A stretch of 64,000 nucleotides of DNA from Candidatus Hydrogenedentota bacterium (lineage in GTDB: Bacteria; Hydrogenedentota; Hydrogenedentia; Hydrogenedentales; SLHB01), in contig JABWCD010000012.1 of assembly GCA_013359265.1 (NCBI GenBank), positions 72,458 to 136,457 on the forward strand, given 5' to 3'. The translations under genes were made by a program, and so were the position numbers. This document shows, one piece after another, positions 52,677 through 61,026 of the stretch. The notes beneath the pieces were generated by a model that was not told the DNA's origin, made no database searches, and saw only the letters and a program-made list of their open reading frames with translations. Within the stretch, counting starts at the first letter, position 1. Each line of letters starts with the position of its first letter.

Positions 52677-53843
52677 TTATCCCCCTGTGGCGGCACGTCC
52701 ACCGGCCTCGGCGGTCCGCAAGGCCGACACCTCCTCGGTGATGTCGATTCCCACCGGACACCACGTGATGCAGCGTCCGCACCCAACGCAGCCCGACGTG
52801 TCAAATTGATCGTGCCACGACGCGAGCTTGTGTGTGATCCACTGGCGGTATCGCGACGACCCGGACTTGCGCACGCTGCCGCCGTGAATATGGCTGAAGT
52901 CGATTGTGAAGCACGAGTCCCACACACGCCAGCGCTCGGCGTTGTCGCCGGAAAGGCTCGTCGTGTCCTCGACGGTCGAGCAAAAACACGTCGGGCAGAC
53001 CATCGTGCAGTTCGCGCACGCCAGGCACCGCTTTGCGGTTTCTTCCCAGCGCGGGCTTTGCGCATTGCGGTAGAGCAAATCCCGTATGCCGGACGTGTCC
53101 ATCGTCTTTCCCATGCGCGCTTCCGCGCCGCGCACGACGTCAATGGCCGCGTCGCGTTCATTCTCGCTTGCGCCGCGATGCGGAACGTCGTCGAACAGGG
53201 CCTTACCCTGCGCGGAGCCGTACTCGACGACGAAGTAGTGGCGGGTGTCGTCGCACACTTCGGTTAGCGCGACATCGAAATGCGCTTCCGCCTTCGGACC
53301 GCTGCCCATCGAGGAGCAGAAACAATTGCCGGCGGGCGAGCCGCAGTTCACCGCGACGATAAACAGGCCCGCCCGGCGAGCGGCGTAGCCTGGATCGGCG
53401 TAGTCGCCTTCCGCAAAGACTTTGTCCTGAATCGCCATCGCGCGTAGTTCGCACGCGCGCACGCCGATGTACGCGCGGCGCGGAACGCGTTCCGCGTTTG
53501 GAACGTCGACGGTGAAATCGGAACTCGATCCGCGCACGCGGTACAGCAGCGAGCGCGATGGATACAGGTAATTCTTGAGCGAGTGCGGGCCGACCGCGTA
53601 TGCGAAAAGCGCCTGCGAGCCCGTTGGTTTGAGGCGGTAGTGCCCGCCCTCGTGTTCGTCGGTGACGCCAATGGGCAAGTCGGTGTCGCGCCGAACATCA
53701 CCAAAGACGATTGCGCTGTCGCGCACGGTGGGACCGATAATCTCATAGCCGTGCTTGGTCAAGGCGTCAAGAAACGAATTGAAGTCCGCGCGATCAAGGA
53801 TTGCCGCGCCGCGAGAGGTTTGTTCTGTCGTGGGTTGACTCAT
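52677..53843 (-). CDS. hydrogenase Fe-S (beta) subunit
   Basis: A 388 aa subunit similar to sulfhydrogenase beta (HydB/HyhB). An N-terminal domain ([30 protein letters not shown]) is followed by Cys-rich [18 protein letters not shown]. Two ferredoxin-type clusters follow: [17 protein letters not shown] and [17 protein letters not shown]. It passes electrons between the flavin subunit and external carriers. First gene of the twelve-gene hydrogenase/hyp operon; promoter candidate at 54019-54047. Confidence 0.92.
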   Translation of the reverse strand: MSQPTTEQTSRGAAILDRADFNSFLDALTKHGYEIIGPTVRDSAIVFGDVRRDTDLPIGVTDEHEGGHYRLKPTGSQALFAYAVGPHSLKNYLYPSRSLLYRVRGSSSDFTVDVPNAERVPRRAYIGVRACELRAMAIQDKVFAEGDYADPGYAARRAGLFIVAVNCGSPAGNCFCSSMGSGPKAEAHFDVALTEVCDDTRHYFVVEYGSAQGKALFDDVPHRGASENERDAAIDVVRGAEARMGKTMDTSGIRDLLYRNAQSPRWEETAKRCLACANCTMVCPTCFCSTVEDTTSLSGDNAERWRVWDSCFTIDFSHIHGGSVRKSGSSRYRQWITHKLASWHDQFDTSGCVGCGRCITWCPVGIDITEEVSALRTAEAGGRAATGG

Positions 53844-54385
53844 ACTGCTTCACCCCATAAGACGAGTGCAATTCGTGTGCCCGCCGCTACTCAAATCCGA
53901 CGCGACGCCTGCTCCCCGCATCAGTGGTTCTGAACACGTGAAATCAAGCACTTACGACTCCAATGATGGGAATATCGGTCGCTCTCGCTACGCGATACGA
54001 CGTATTTCGCCGACCCTAAATATACTTGTAAAAAGCAACTTTGTGTAGCGTCTCATCGATTGGGCACTTGTGTTCGGCGCAGGAGTGCGCAGTACGGCCA
54101 GACCGGACACTCGCTTCGAACACCCTATTTCGAGCGGAGCATTCGACTTCCGACGCTGCGTTTCCTCAGAAGTTGGCGCGCATATCAAGACCCGTAATGG
54201 TAACCGCACATTCAAGATGCCGCCGGCAGTTCGTGAAACGCCGTCCGGTTTCCGAAATCCTCACCACAATCGATTGTTTTCCCCGATCCTCGGAAGTCGG
54301 ACGGATTGCGCGAACAGACGGCAATCGATGGGTCAAAACCCGTCGTTGGTCTCCTTGATCGCGTTGCGCCTGCTTGGCGGAGCGT
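53844..54385. other. non-coding region upstream of the hydrogenase operon
   Basis: It contains the candidate hydrogenase promoter (54019-54047) and an untranslated leader of about 170 bases. Between 54050 and 54385 I saw no convincing gene; open frames on both strands lack homology or ribosome sites. AT content rises around 54010-54045. Confidence 0.55.
54019..54047 (-). promoter_or_regulatory. candidate promoter of the hydrogenase operon
   Basis: On the minus strand TACACA (54047-54042), a 17 bp spacer, then TATATT (54024-54019) in a locally AT-rich patch. I saw no clear FNR- or CRP-type palindrome at a standard distance. Confidence 0.5.
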
Positions 54386-55279
54386 TCACAACGTTGCTTC
54401 GTCGTAAACGACCGGGAAATCGTCGCCCTCGATGATTGCGCCTTCGGGGATTACGGGAGTGTGCAACAACAGCGGCCGCTTGCCGTCGGCTGAGCGCGTT
54501 TCGGGATGCATGTAATTCAAGACGACACCGCGGCGCGGCCCGTCGGAGTTGTTGCCGTACGAGCCGTGCAGTGTCATTGAATCGTGGATGGAGCATTCGC
54601 CGGCTTTCAGCAACATCGGTTCGGGCTTGAATTCTTCGAGTTGGTCCGGCGTGAGCACGGTCTTGATGCCGTCCATGTTTTCAAGCAGTTGCAGTTTTGG
54701 GAGCAGCGGCCACCTGTGACTCCCGGGCACGTAGTGGATGCACCCGTTGTCCAGAGTCGTGTCGTCGAGGCCGATCCAGACCGTGAGATGTCGCGACGGC
54801 ACGGCGCGGGTCCAGTACGAATAGTCCTGGTGCCACGCAACGACGCCGGGATGCCGCTTAGGTTTGTAAAACACCTGGTCGTGCCAGAACCGCACTTTCG
54901 GAGATGCGAGCAATTGGCTGACCGGTACCGTAATGGCGGGATGAAACAGGATGTCGTGAAACGCTTCGTCGATGCGCCATGCGCCGAGGAAGTGGAAGAC
55001 GTTTTGTTCCGGCGCGTTTTTCCAGGCTTCGTCGATTTCGTAGAGCTCGGCTAAGCGCGGATTCTCACCCGTGCGAATGCGCTCGAGACCGTCGCGCAGG
55101 GCGTCGATCTGTTTCTGGTCGAGCACGCGCGGGCCCTTGATAAAGCCGCGCTCGCGGAACTCGGCGACTTTTGCGTCGCTCAATTTGTATGTTGCCGCCT
55201 CGGATTTGGATGCAAGGACCGGAAACAGGGAGCCGGCCATGCCGTGAATCGTGCGGAATTCGGGATAGGTCGTAGTCAT
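54386..55279 (-). CDS. phytanoyl-CoA dioxygenase family protein
   Basis: A 297 aa Fe(II)/2-oxoglutarate-dependent oxygenase. The metal ligands are His and Asp in VVAWHQDYSYWTR and the distal His in SIHDSMTLHGSYGNNSDGPR, whose Arg (PRRG) should hold 2-oxoglutarate. ILFHPAITVPVSQLL and GCIHYVPGSHRWPLL are typical of PhyH members. The substrate is unknown; such genes are numerous in Planctomycetota-like genomes. GAGGG precedes ATG 55279. Divergent from the two-domain hydrolase gene. Confidence 0.9.
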   Translation of the reverse strand: MTTTYPEFRTIHGMAGSLFPVLASKSEAATYKLSDAKVAEFRERGFIKGPRVLDQKQIDALRDGLERIRTGENPRLAELYEIDEAWKNAPEQNVFHFLGAWRIDEAFHDILFHPAITVPVSQLLASPKVRFWHDQVFYKPKRHPGVVAWHQDYSYWTRAVPSRHLTVWIGLDDTTLDNGCIHYVPGSHRWPLLPKLQLLENMDGIKTVLTPDQLEEFKPEPMLLKAGECSIHDSMTLHGSYGNNSDGPRRGVVLNYMHPETRSADGKRPLLLHTPVIPEGAIIEGDDFPVVYDEATL

Positions 55280-55317
55280 CGGTAGTGCCCTCGCAGCGCC
55301 AGATTCGCCCGGCGCCA

Positions 55318-55346
55318 TTGTGCATATCGGGCGGCGGGCTTACAAT
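55318..55346 (+). promoter_or_regulatory. possible promoter of the two-domain hydrolase
   Basis: TTGTGC (55318-55323), a 17 bp spacer, then TACAAT (55341-55346), followed by the 9 bp repeat array that leads to the ribosome site. Confidence 0.4.
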
Positions 55347-55356
55347 GCGCCGGGGC

Positions 55357-55410
55357 TGTGGGACGATGGGACCAATGGGAGCAATGGGAGATATGGGACG
55401 TATCGGAGGG
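55357..55410. repeat. 9 bp periodic repeat (ATGGGAnnn), six units
   Basis: TGTGGGACG, ATGGGACCA, ATGGGAGCA, ATGGGAGAT, ATGGGACGT, ATCGGAGGG lie in an uninterrupted row. The last unit supplies the GGAGGG ribosome site of the next gene. The same motif occurs at 22916-22960. Confidence 0.75.
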
Positions 55411-55417
55411 GCGAACC

Positions 55418-57697
55418 ATGGTGATCGGTAGCGCATTGCTTCTGATGGCGGCGTTGGCGGCGGACCCCGCGCAGCTCGACGGCACGACTCCACTGACGGT
55501 GCAGGGTGATATTCCCATGCGTATGGTGGCGGGGATTAATGCGTATTTGGACCGGGCGCTGGAGGAAAGCGTGGAGAAGCGCGCCGCGTTGTGGCACCGC
55601 GACTTCTCATCGAACGAGGCGTACACGAAATCCGTCGACCCGAACCGGCAACGGCTGGCAACTATAATCGGCGCGACGGACGCACGCGATACGCCGAACT
55701 TGGAGGTCGTATCCTACCTTTCGATCAATCATGACAAGTCATCGGATATTCCCCACGTGCAACACGTCCGGTGGCACGTTTTTCGTGGGATTGAAGGCGA
55801 GGGCATTCTTGTCGAGCCGACTGGATCTCCTCTCGCGCAAATCGTCGCATTGCCCGACTGCGACATGTCGCCGGAAGATTTTCTTACAGGCGTTTCCGCC
55901 AATTCCGGTCTCCTGCCCGTCGCGTCGGGTGCAGCCCAACTGGGCTGCCGCGTGATCATCCCTCTCTTAGTGAACCGAGCCGATGACTACTCCGGCACTC
56001 CGGGAATTCGCATGACGAACCAGCCGCACCGCGAGTTCGTATATCGCACGGGCTACGAACTGGGCAGGCACATTATTGGATATGAAGTACAGAAAGTCTT
56101 GGCCGCAATCGACGCGTTGAAAGCGCGCGACGACACGCTCCCAATTGGCGTGATGGGATATGGCGAAGGGGGACTTATCGCACTTTACGCCGCAGCACTC
56201 GACACGCGTATCAATGCCGCTTTTGTTTCCGGTTACTTTCAGCCTCGCGAGAGTGTGTGGAAGGAACCAATATACCGAAATGTCTGGTCGCTGCTGCATG
56301 AATTCGGAGACGCGGAGGTCGCCAGTTTGATCGCGCCGAGGGCATTATTTGTCGAAGCGTGCGAGCAGCCAAACGTGAGCGGGCCGCCCGAGCCTGATGG
56401 CGCACGCAATGGAGCCGCTCCGGGACAGATTACAACTCCAAGTAGCGAAGCGGTAAAGGCAGAAGTCGAACGAGCGCGACTATTGTTGGCGGGATTGTCT
56501 CGACAGGCCCCCATCGAATTCTTCGACGCGGGGAAAGACGGAGCGCTGCAATCATGGGCGAGGGTCGAATTTTTGCAAATGCTTCGGATTGATCCCGTCA
56601 CGTCAAAAAATGTGCTACACGCATCGCTAACAATGCCGCAATTGCCGGACCCGGCGGCCAGAATGAAGCGCCAAGTGCAGCAGCTTATCGATGACACGCA
56701 GTATCTTATGCACCAGGCAGAATTCCGCCGCAAAGAATTTTGGGCGAAGGCGGATGCGTCGTCGCCGGAGGCGTGGGCGAAGAGCGTCGAGTGGTACCGA
56801 ACTTATTTCAACGAGGAAGCCATTGGGGCGTTACCGCCGATTGAATTGCCGCCGAATGCGCGGACGCGATTGGTCTACGATCAGCCCACGTACCGAGGAT
56901 ACGAAGTGGTGCTGGACGTGTTCACGGACGTGATTGCGTACGGAATTCTGCTCGTGCCGAAGAACATCATGGAGGGCGAGAAGCGGCCCGTAGTGGTGTG
57001 CCAGCATGGATTGGAAGGGCGCGTACAGGACGTCGCCGATCCCTCAGTGGACAGCCCCTACTATCACCAGTTCGCGTGCAAGCTCGCCGAACAGGGATTC
57101 GTCACCTATTCGCCGCAGAACCCGTATATTGGCGAAGACAAGTTCCGCGTGTTGCAGCGCAAGGCCAACCCGCTGAAGTTGTCGCTGTTTTCGTTCATCG
57201 TGCGGCAGCACGAGCAGACGCTGAACTGGCTAGGTTCGCTGCCGTTCGTCGATGCAAAGCGAATCGCGTTTTACGGTCTCAGCTACGGCGGAAAGACGGC
57301 GATGCGCGTGCCGGCGCTGCTCGACGGCTACTGTCTGTCGATTTGCTCCGGCGACTATAACGAATGGATTTGGAAATGCGCCAGCGTCCACCATCCGTTG
57401 TCGTACATTTTCACCGGCGAAGACGAAATGTGGGAGTGGAACATGGGCAATACGTTCAACCACGCGGAAATGAGCTGGCTCATTTATCCGCGTCCGTTCA
57501 TGGTTGAACGCGGCCATTTCGACGGGGTGGGATACGACGAATGGGTCGCGTACGAGTTTGCGAAGACGAAGCGGCACTATGTCCTGCTGGGCTCGGGCGA
57601 CGATGCGGAGATCGAGTACTTCAACGGCCCGCACATGATCAACGGCGTGGGGACGTTTTCGTTCTTGAAAGAGAAGTTGAATTGGCCCGGGCGCTGA
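55418..57697 (+). CDS. secreted protein with two alpha/beta-hydrolase domains
   Basis: 759 aa with signal MVIGSALLLMAALAAD. The N-terminal hydrolase-like half has PIGVMGYGEGGLIALYAAAL at the nucleophile elbow, where Gly replaces the Ser (G-Y-G-E-G), so it should be inactive. The C-terminal half has ILLVPKNIMEGEKRPVVVCQHG and an intact elbow RIAFYGLSYGGKTAMRVPAL with Ser, a possible acid in the FTGEDE region, and His in EYFNGPHMINGVG. It is similar in plan to the hydrolase at 7891, which also has a second weaker half. Likely a carbohydrate esterase or peptidase. ATG 55418 has GGAGGG at 7 bases. Confidence 0.82.
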   Translation: MVIGSALLLMAALAADPAQLDGTTPLTVQGDIPMRMVAGINAYLDRALEESVEKRAALWHRDFSSNEAYTKSVDPNRQRLATIIGATDARDTPNLEVVSYLSINHDKSSDIPHVQHVRWHVFRGIEGEGILVEPTGSPLAQIVALPDCDMSPEDFLTGVSANSGLLPVASGAAQLGCRVIIPLLVNRADDYSGTPGIRMTNQPHREFVYRTGYELGRHIIGYEVQKVLAAIDALKARDDTLPIGVMGYGEGGLIALYAAALDTRINAAFVSGYFQPRESVWKEPIYRNVWSLLHEFGDAEVASLIAPRALFVEACEQPNVSGPPEPDGARNGAAPGQITTPSSEAVKAEVERARLLLAGLSRQAPIEFFDAGKDGALQSWARVEFLQMLRIDPVTSKNVLHASLTMPQLPDPAARMKRQVQQLIDDTQYLMHQAEFRRKEFWAKADASSPEAWAKSVEWYRTYFNEEAIGALPPIELPPNARTRLVYDQPTYRGYEVVLDVFTDVIAYGILLVPKNIMEGEKRPVVVCQHGLEGRVQDVADPSVDSPYYHQFACKLAEQGFVTYSPQNPYIGEDKFRVLQRKANPLKLSLFSFIVRQHEQTLNWLGSLPFVDAKRIAFYGLSYGGKTAMRVPALLDGYCLSICSGDYNEWIWKCASVHHPLSYIFTGEDEMWEWNMGNTFNHAEMSWLIYPRPFMVERGHFDGVGYDEWVAYEFAKTKRHYVLLGSGDDAEIEYFNGPHMINGVGTFSFLKEKLNWPGR

Positions 57698-57716
57698 TCG
57701 TGGTATTCGCCCGGCC
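57684..57716. terminator. possible bidirectional terminator hairpin
   Basis: GGCCCGGGCG (57684-57693) can pair with CGCCCGGCC (57708-57716) with one bulge, between two convergent genes. No T-run follows, so it is a weak call. Confidence 0.4.
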
Positions 57717-58676
57717 CTATTCGCCTGCACTCGAATGCTTGGGCGGGATCATGACGGAAAGTGCCATCGCGATTGCGAGCACGGCCACGGTTACGCCAAG
57801 CGACACAAGAATCGGGATTTTGTAGATATCCATCAGCAGCATCTTCACGCCGATGAACGTGAGCACGATGGCCAGCCCGTAGGACAACAGGTGAAACGTG
57901 TTGTGCGCGCCCGCGAGCAGGAAGTACATCGCGCGGAGACCGAGGATCGCAAACACGTTTGACGTGAGCACGATGAACGGGTCCGTTGTGATCGCGAAAA
58001 TCGCGGGGATCGAGTCCACCGCAAATACCACGTCAATAAATCCGATAAGTCCAATCACCAGCAGGAGCGGCGTGGCCGTCCGCACACCATCCGGGTAAGT
58101 AAACAGCTTCTCGCCGTCGTACGAGGACGACACGCGAATGTGCCGGCGCATCCACTTCAGTAGGACGTTCTTGTCGAAATCGATTTCGTGGCCGGTCGCC
58201 CACCACATTTTGATTCCCGTATACACGAGGAACGCGCCGAAGAAATAGAGCATCCAATGGAACTTCGCGATGAGCCACGCGCCGACCACAATCATCACGG
58301 CGCGCAGCGCCAAGGCCCCGAGGATGCCGATCATTAACCCGCGTTTCTGGTGTTCGGGCTTTACCTTAAAGTATGTGAACAACAGCAGAAATACGAAGAT
58401 GTTGTCCACCGCGAGCGCCTTTTCGATGAGATATCCGGTGATGAACTCGGTCGCTTTCAAATTGGCGGCCGGATTGGAAGGCCCGCCGAGGTACCACCAC
58501 AATCCGCCGACAAAGACGAACGATACCGCGACCCAAATGGCCGACCAGATGGCGGCTTCGCGCATCGAGATTTTGTGGGCGCCCTGCTGGCGCATGACGA
58601 GAAAGTCGATTGCCAGCGCGATCAAAACGAATGTGCTGAAGATGCCCCACAAAAGGGGCGTGCCTACAGATTCCAT
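57717..58676 (-). CDS. TerC/Alx-family metal-ion transporter
   Basis: A 319 aa membrane protein with about nine helices. IEKALAVDNIFVFLLLFTYF and FIDVVFAVDSIPAIFAIT carry the paired acidic VDN / VDS motifs of the TerC family. WWATGHEIDFDKNVLLKWMR and HNTFHLLSYGLAIVLTFIGV are also typical of Alx. The upstream yybP-ykoY riboswitch (58739-58870) supports a manganese-exporting role. ATG 58676 has GAGG at 9 bases; the open frame further upstream lies within the riboswitch and should not be translated. Confidence 0.93.
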   Translation of the reverse strand: MESVGTPLLWGIFSTFVLIALAIDFLVMRQQGAHKISMREAAIWSAIWVAVSFVFVGGLWWYLGGPSNPAANLKATEFITGYLIEKALAVDNIFVFLLLFTYFKVKPEHQKRGLMIGILGALALRAVMIVVGAWLIAKFHWMLYFFGAFLVYTGIKMWWATGHEIDFDKNVLLKWMRRHIRVSSSYDGEKLFTYPDGVRTATPLLLVIGLIGFIDVVFAVDSIPAIFAITTDPFIVLTSNVFAILGLRAMYFLLAGAHNTFHLLSYGLAIVLTFIGVKMLLMDIYKIPILVSLGVTVAVLAIAMALSVMIPPKHSSAGE

Positions 58677-58738
58677 GCGGAACAGCCTCGCAATTGGTGT
58701 GGCGTGGCGCGCGCCAGCAAACTTAGCCTTTCGGCCTT

Positions 58739-58870
58739 GCTGGTCTCGCTGCCACGCGGTTGCGCGGCTTGCGGCGCCGGGTTGCGCGATTTCGCCGAAT
58801 CCGCGCAATCCGTGTTGACGGCGCCGTAACGATGCGCGGCGCAGGTGCGCCACGCGAGCTACTCCCCATC
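58739..58870 (-). ncRNA. yybP-ykoY manganese riboswitch
   Basis: Reading the minus strand, GGGGAGTAGC (58867-58858), GTCAACACGG (58819-58810) and AGCGAGACC (58750-58742) occur in the order and roughly the spacing of the yybP-ykoY aptamer, whose L1 and L3 loops form the Mn2+ site. It ends 63 bases before the start of a TerC/Alx gene, a classic target. Just downstream CCAGCAA...TTTGCTGG with an inner GGCCGAAAGGCT stem may be the expression platform. No T-run follows, so translational control is more likely. Confidence 0.85.
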
Positions 58871-58926
58871 AGGGCAACGCGGATTCCACCACATTGCGAC
58901 GGCGATTTCAACCAAAGTGGTATCGG

Positions 58927-60624
58927 CTACGGCGCGTGAAACGGCTGGACTTGAACGAAGTTCACCGCGGTGACATGCCCGGGGGGCGCGTCCTGATCGG
59001 ATAGGAGTACGACCGCCGAGCCCGAGGTGGCGCGGAACACACGCCGGTGATACGTCATGTACGCTGGATGGTCGCGGTTGTACGGCGGGACCTCATGCGC
59101 ATAATTGCTGGCAAACACGTAATCGAACGAATACCGATTGATCACTTCTGCATTGGCGATTGAAACGTCCAGTTCCGACGCGGAGTTTTCGTTCAGATGT
59201 TCGATGTTGGCCGAAAACATCTTGAGCGAATACAGCCGCCCCGGAGTCAGATGCAGCACCGTCTGCGACACGCGATTCGGCAGCGATTGACCGCGCCGCA
59301 TGCGGCAAAAGGTATCGCCCTCCTTGTACCGTGGGTAACGGCCCTGCAAAAAACTGAATCCATCCATTGCGTCCGTTGTCGTGGAGCCTTCTTCCGAGGC
59401 ATCCACCGTCCACCCTTTCAGCCCCAATGCGAAGTCCGGATTGGTCACGTGCGTCAAAACGTATGGATCGTCGTTCATGCGTCCGCGCTTGCCCTCGATG
59501 CAATAGTGGCGTATGAGCTGCTGTGCGTAGCGCACATATTCCTCGTCGGCGTAGTTCGACATGTAGGGCATCACGCCACGCAATCCAAAGAAGCGCGGAT
59601 CGTTGGCGAGCGCGTGAAACTGCATATCAAGAAACACTGCGTAATCGACACCTGGGTCGACGTCAAGCGACTCGGGCGGCGCGGACATGTAGCCGAGGCA
59701 GACGATGAGGCCGCGCTCGATGCCGGGCACGGTGCGCTGCCATTCTTCCAGGCGCTGCGCGATGCTTTGATCGATCCAGCGTTCGGCGATCTCGATTGTG
59801 GGCTCTTCGCGCAGATACTTTTCCCAGACAAATGCACCGCCCAATTCTTTCAACGTCCTGCAAAACGCGATCTGTTCGTCGCGCCGGTAGATGTCGACGC
59901 ACCAGGCGTAGAACGTCTTGTCCTTCATCGCGGGCGCGGCGCAGACCATGCGGAGGGCATCGGTCCACGTCTGGTAATGCGCCCCGCTCGCGGGCACAAA
60001 CTCGTCGACGATCAGCCCGCTATACCCGGAATTCGCCGCGCCGGCATTTTGCAGCCATTCGTCCGCAATGGTCTTTGCGTCCGGCGGCGTGGGCGCACCG
60101 AGGCCCGGCAGGTGCGCGTTCGCAATCCAGCGGCGGCCTTCGCCGTTCCATTGCGCGAAAAACGGGTCGTTCTCGATCGCGCTGGCCCGCGTGACAATCG
60201 TATTCGCGTCGGAAAGCACATAGTCATCCATGAACGGAAGATCGGGTGTGCCGAACGCGGCGACGTTGTAGTCGAAGGGGTAGTAGCAGAACGCAATCTC
60301 CGGCACGGCGCGAACATCGAGCGCGCCGCGCGCCGATTCGGAATTGCGGATGGTGTGCGCACCTTCGGCAAGAAACCGCATCGCCTCCCATGCGTTCGAC
60401 CGCGGGTTGCGCCGCCACACGAGTGGCGTGGTCTCGGAATCGAGAGATAGCTCGGGTGGCGCGACCGCGTCCGGTTTAACGTACGAGATGAACACCCAGC
60501 CGGCGCGCGGGTTTTGGAAGGCGCCATTGCCATCGGTCGGAAGCGGTATAACGAAGTTGTTGCCGCCGGGTGCCGCGCAGACGGGAAGTGCAAATACGAT
60601 CAAGGCAAATGTCCGCAGACGCAT
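58927..60624 (-). CDS. large secreted protein, unknown, possible glycoside-hydrolase-like plus C-terminal beta domain
   Basis: A 565 aa exported protein (signal MRLRTFALIVFALPVCAAPG). Residues about 40-370 have an alternating pattern that could be a TIM-barrel (PEIAFCYYPFDYN, GYSGLIVDEFVPASGAHY, TFYAWCVDIYRRD, ERGLIVCLGYMSAP, RGVMPYMSNYADEEYVRY), with an acidic pair in VDEF. Residues about 405-565 look like a carbohydrate-binding-type beta sandwich (FALGLKGWTVDASEEG, GRLYSLKMFSANIEHLN, GSAVVLLSDQDAPPGH). This is fold-level inference; I recognise no named family. AGGGGGA lies 6 bases before ATG 60624. Confidence 0.7.
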   Translation of the reverse strand: MRLRTFALIVFALPVCAAPGGNNFVIPLPTDGNGAFQNPRAGWVFISYVKPDAVAPPELSLDSETTPLVWRRNPRSNAWEAMRFLAEGAHTIRNSESARGALDVRAVPEIAFCYYPFDYNVAAFGTPDLPFMDDYVLSDANTIVTRASAIENDPFFAQWNGEGRRWIANAHLPGLGAPTPPDAKTIADEWLQNAGAANSGYSGLIVDEFVPASGAHYQTWTDALRMVCAAPAMKDKTFYAWCVDIYRRDEQIAFCRTLKELGGAFVWEKYLREEPTIEIAERWIDQSIAQRLEEWQRTVPGIERGLIVCLGYMSAPPESLDVDPGVDYAVFLDMQFHALANDPRFFGLRGVMPYMSNYADEEYVRYAQQLIRHYCIEGKRGRMNDDPYVLTHVTNPDFALGLKGWTVDASEEGSTTTDAMDGFSFLQGRYPRYKEGDTFCRMRRGQSLPNRVSQTVLHLTPGRLYSLKMFSANIEHLNENSASELDVSIANAEVINRYSFDYVFASNYAHEVPPYNRDHPAYMTYHRRVFRATSGSAVVLLSDQDAPPGHVTAVNFVQVQPFHAP

Positions 60625-61026
60625 AACGTCCCCCTTTCGCATACGGCGTACCGACAACTATAGCAGCCCGCAGCACGAGAAAGTCCGCGAGACGACGTTT
60701 GTACCGCCCGGCCTCCGCGCCGGGCGTCACCCGGGACTTGCACCGTCTTTCGCGCAGGCTTTGCGGCTTGTCCTCCATAACTCTAGCGAAGGAGGAAGCG
60801 AAACACGGTGCCTGTCCCTCGTGGCAAATAGGCTGCCCAGCCTCCGCGCCGGGCGGTAACGGTAGGGCCGAACACTCCTTGCGCGGAGGCCAAACGCTAC
60901 AGTACTCGCTAATTCCGGTATGGCTTGTTGCACGCAACGGGGGCCGTCGCCTAGAGTCAGACGCTGGCGCGACAACTTCACGATTCGGTGCGTGCGGACA
61001 GTTGAGTTGCTGGCGGGAGAACAACC
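60625..61026. other. divergent intergenic region with a repeat pair
   Basis: No gene seen. It carries the leader regions of two divergent genes and the CCTCCGCGCCGGGCG repeat pair at 60701-60860. Promoters are not obvious. Confidence 0.5.
60701..60860. repeat. direct/inverted repeat pair around CCTCCGCGCCGGGCG
   Basis: CCTCCGCGCCGGGCG occurs at 60712-60726 and 60841-60855. The outer flanks GTACCGCCCGG (60701-60711) and CCGGGCGGTAAC (60849-60860) are inverted to each other, so the 160 bp block could be a small non-coding element. No open frame in it is convincing. Confidence 0.5.

Noticed and set aside
54070-54435. Plus-strand open frame upstream of the hydrogenase operon
   Set aside because: No ribosome site or motif, and it overlaps the end of the dioxygenase gene on the other strand.
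58677-58853. N-terminal extension of the TerC/Alx protein
   Set aside because: The segment is the riboswitch and its downstream hairpin; the Arg/Ala-rich translation has no family match, and a better start with GAGG lies at 58676.
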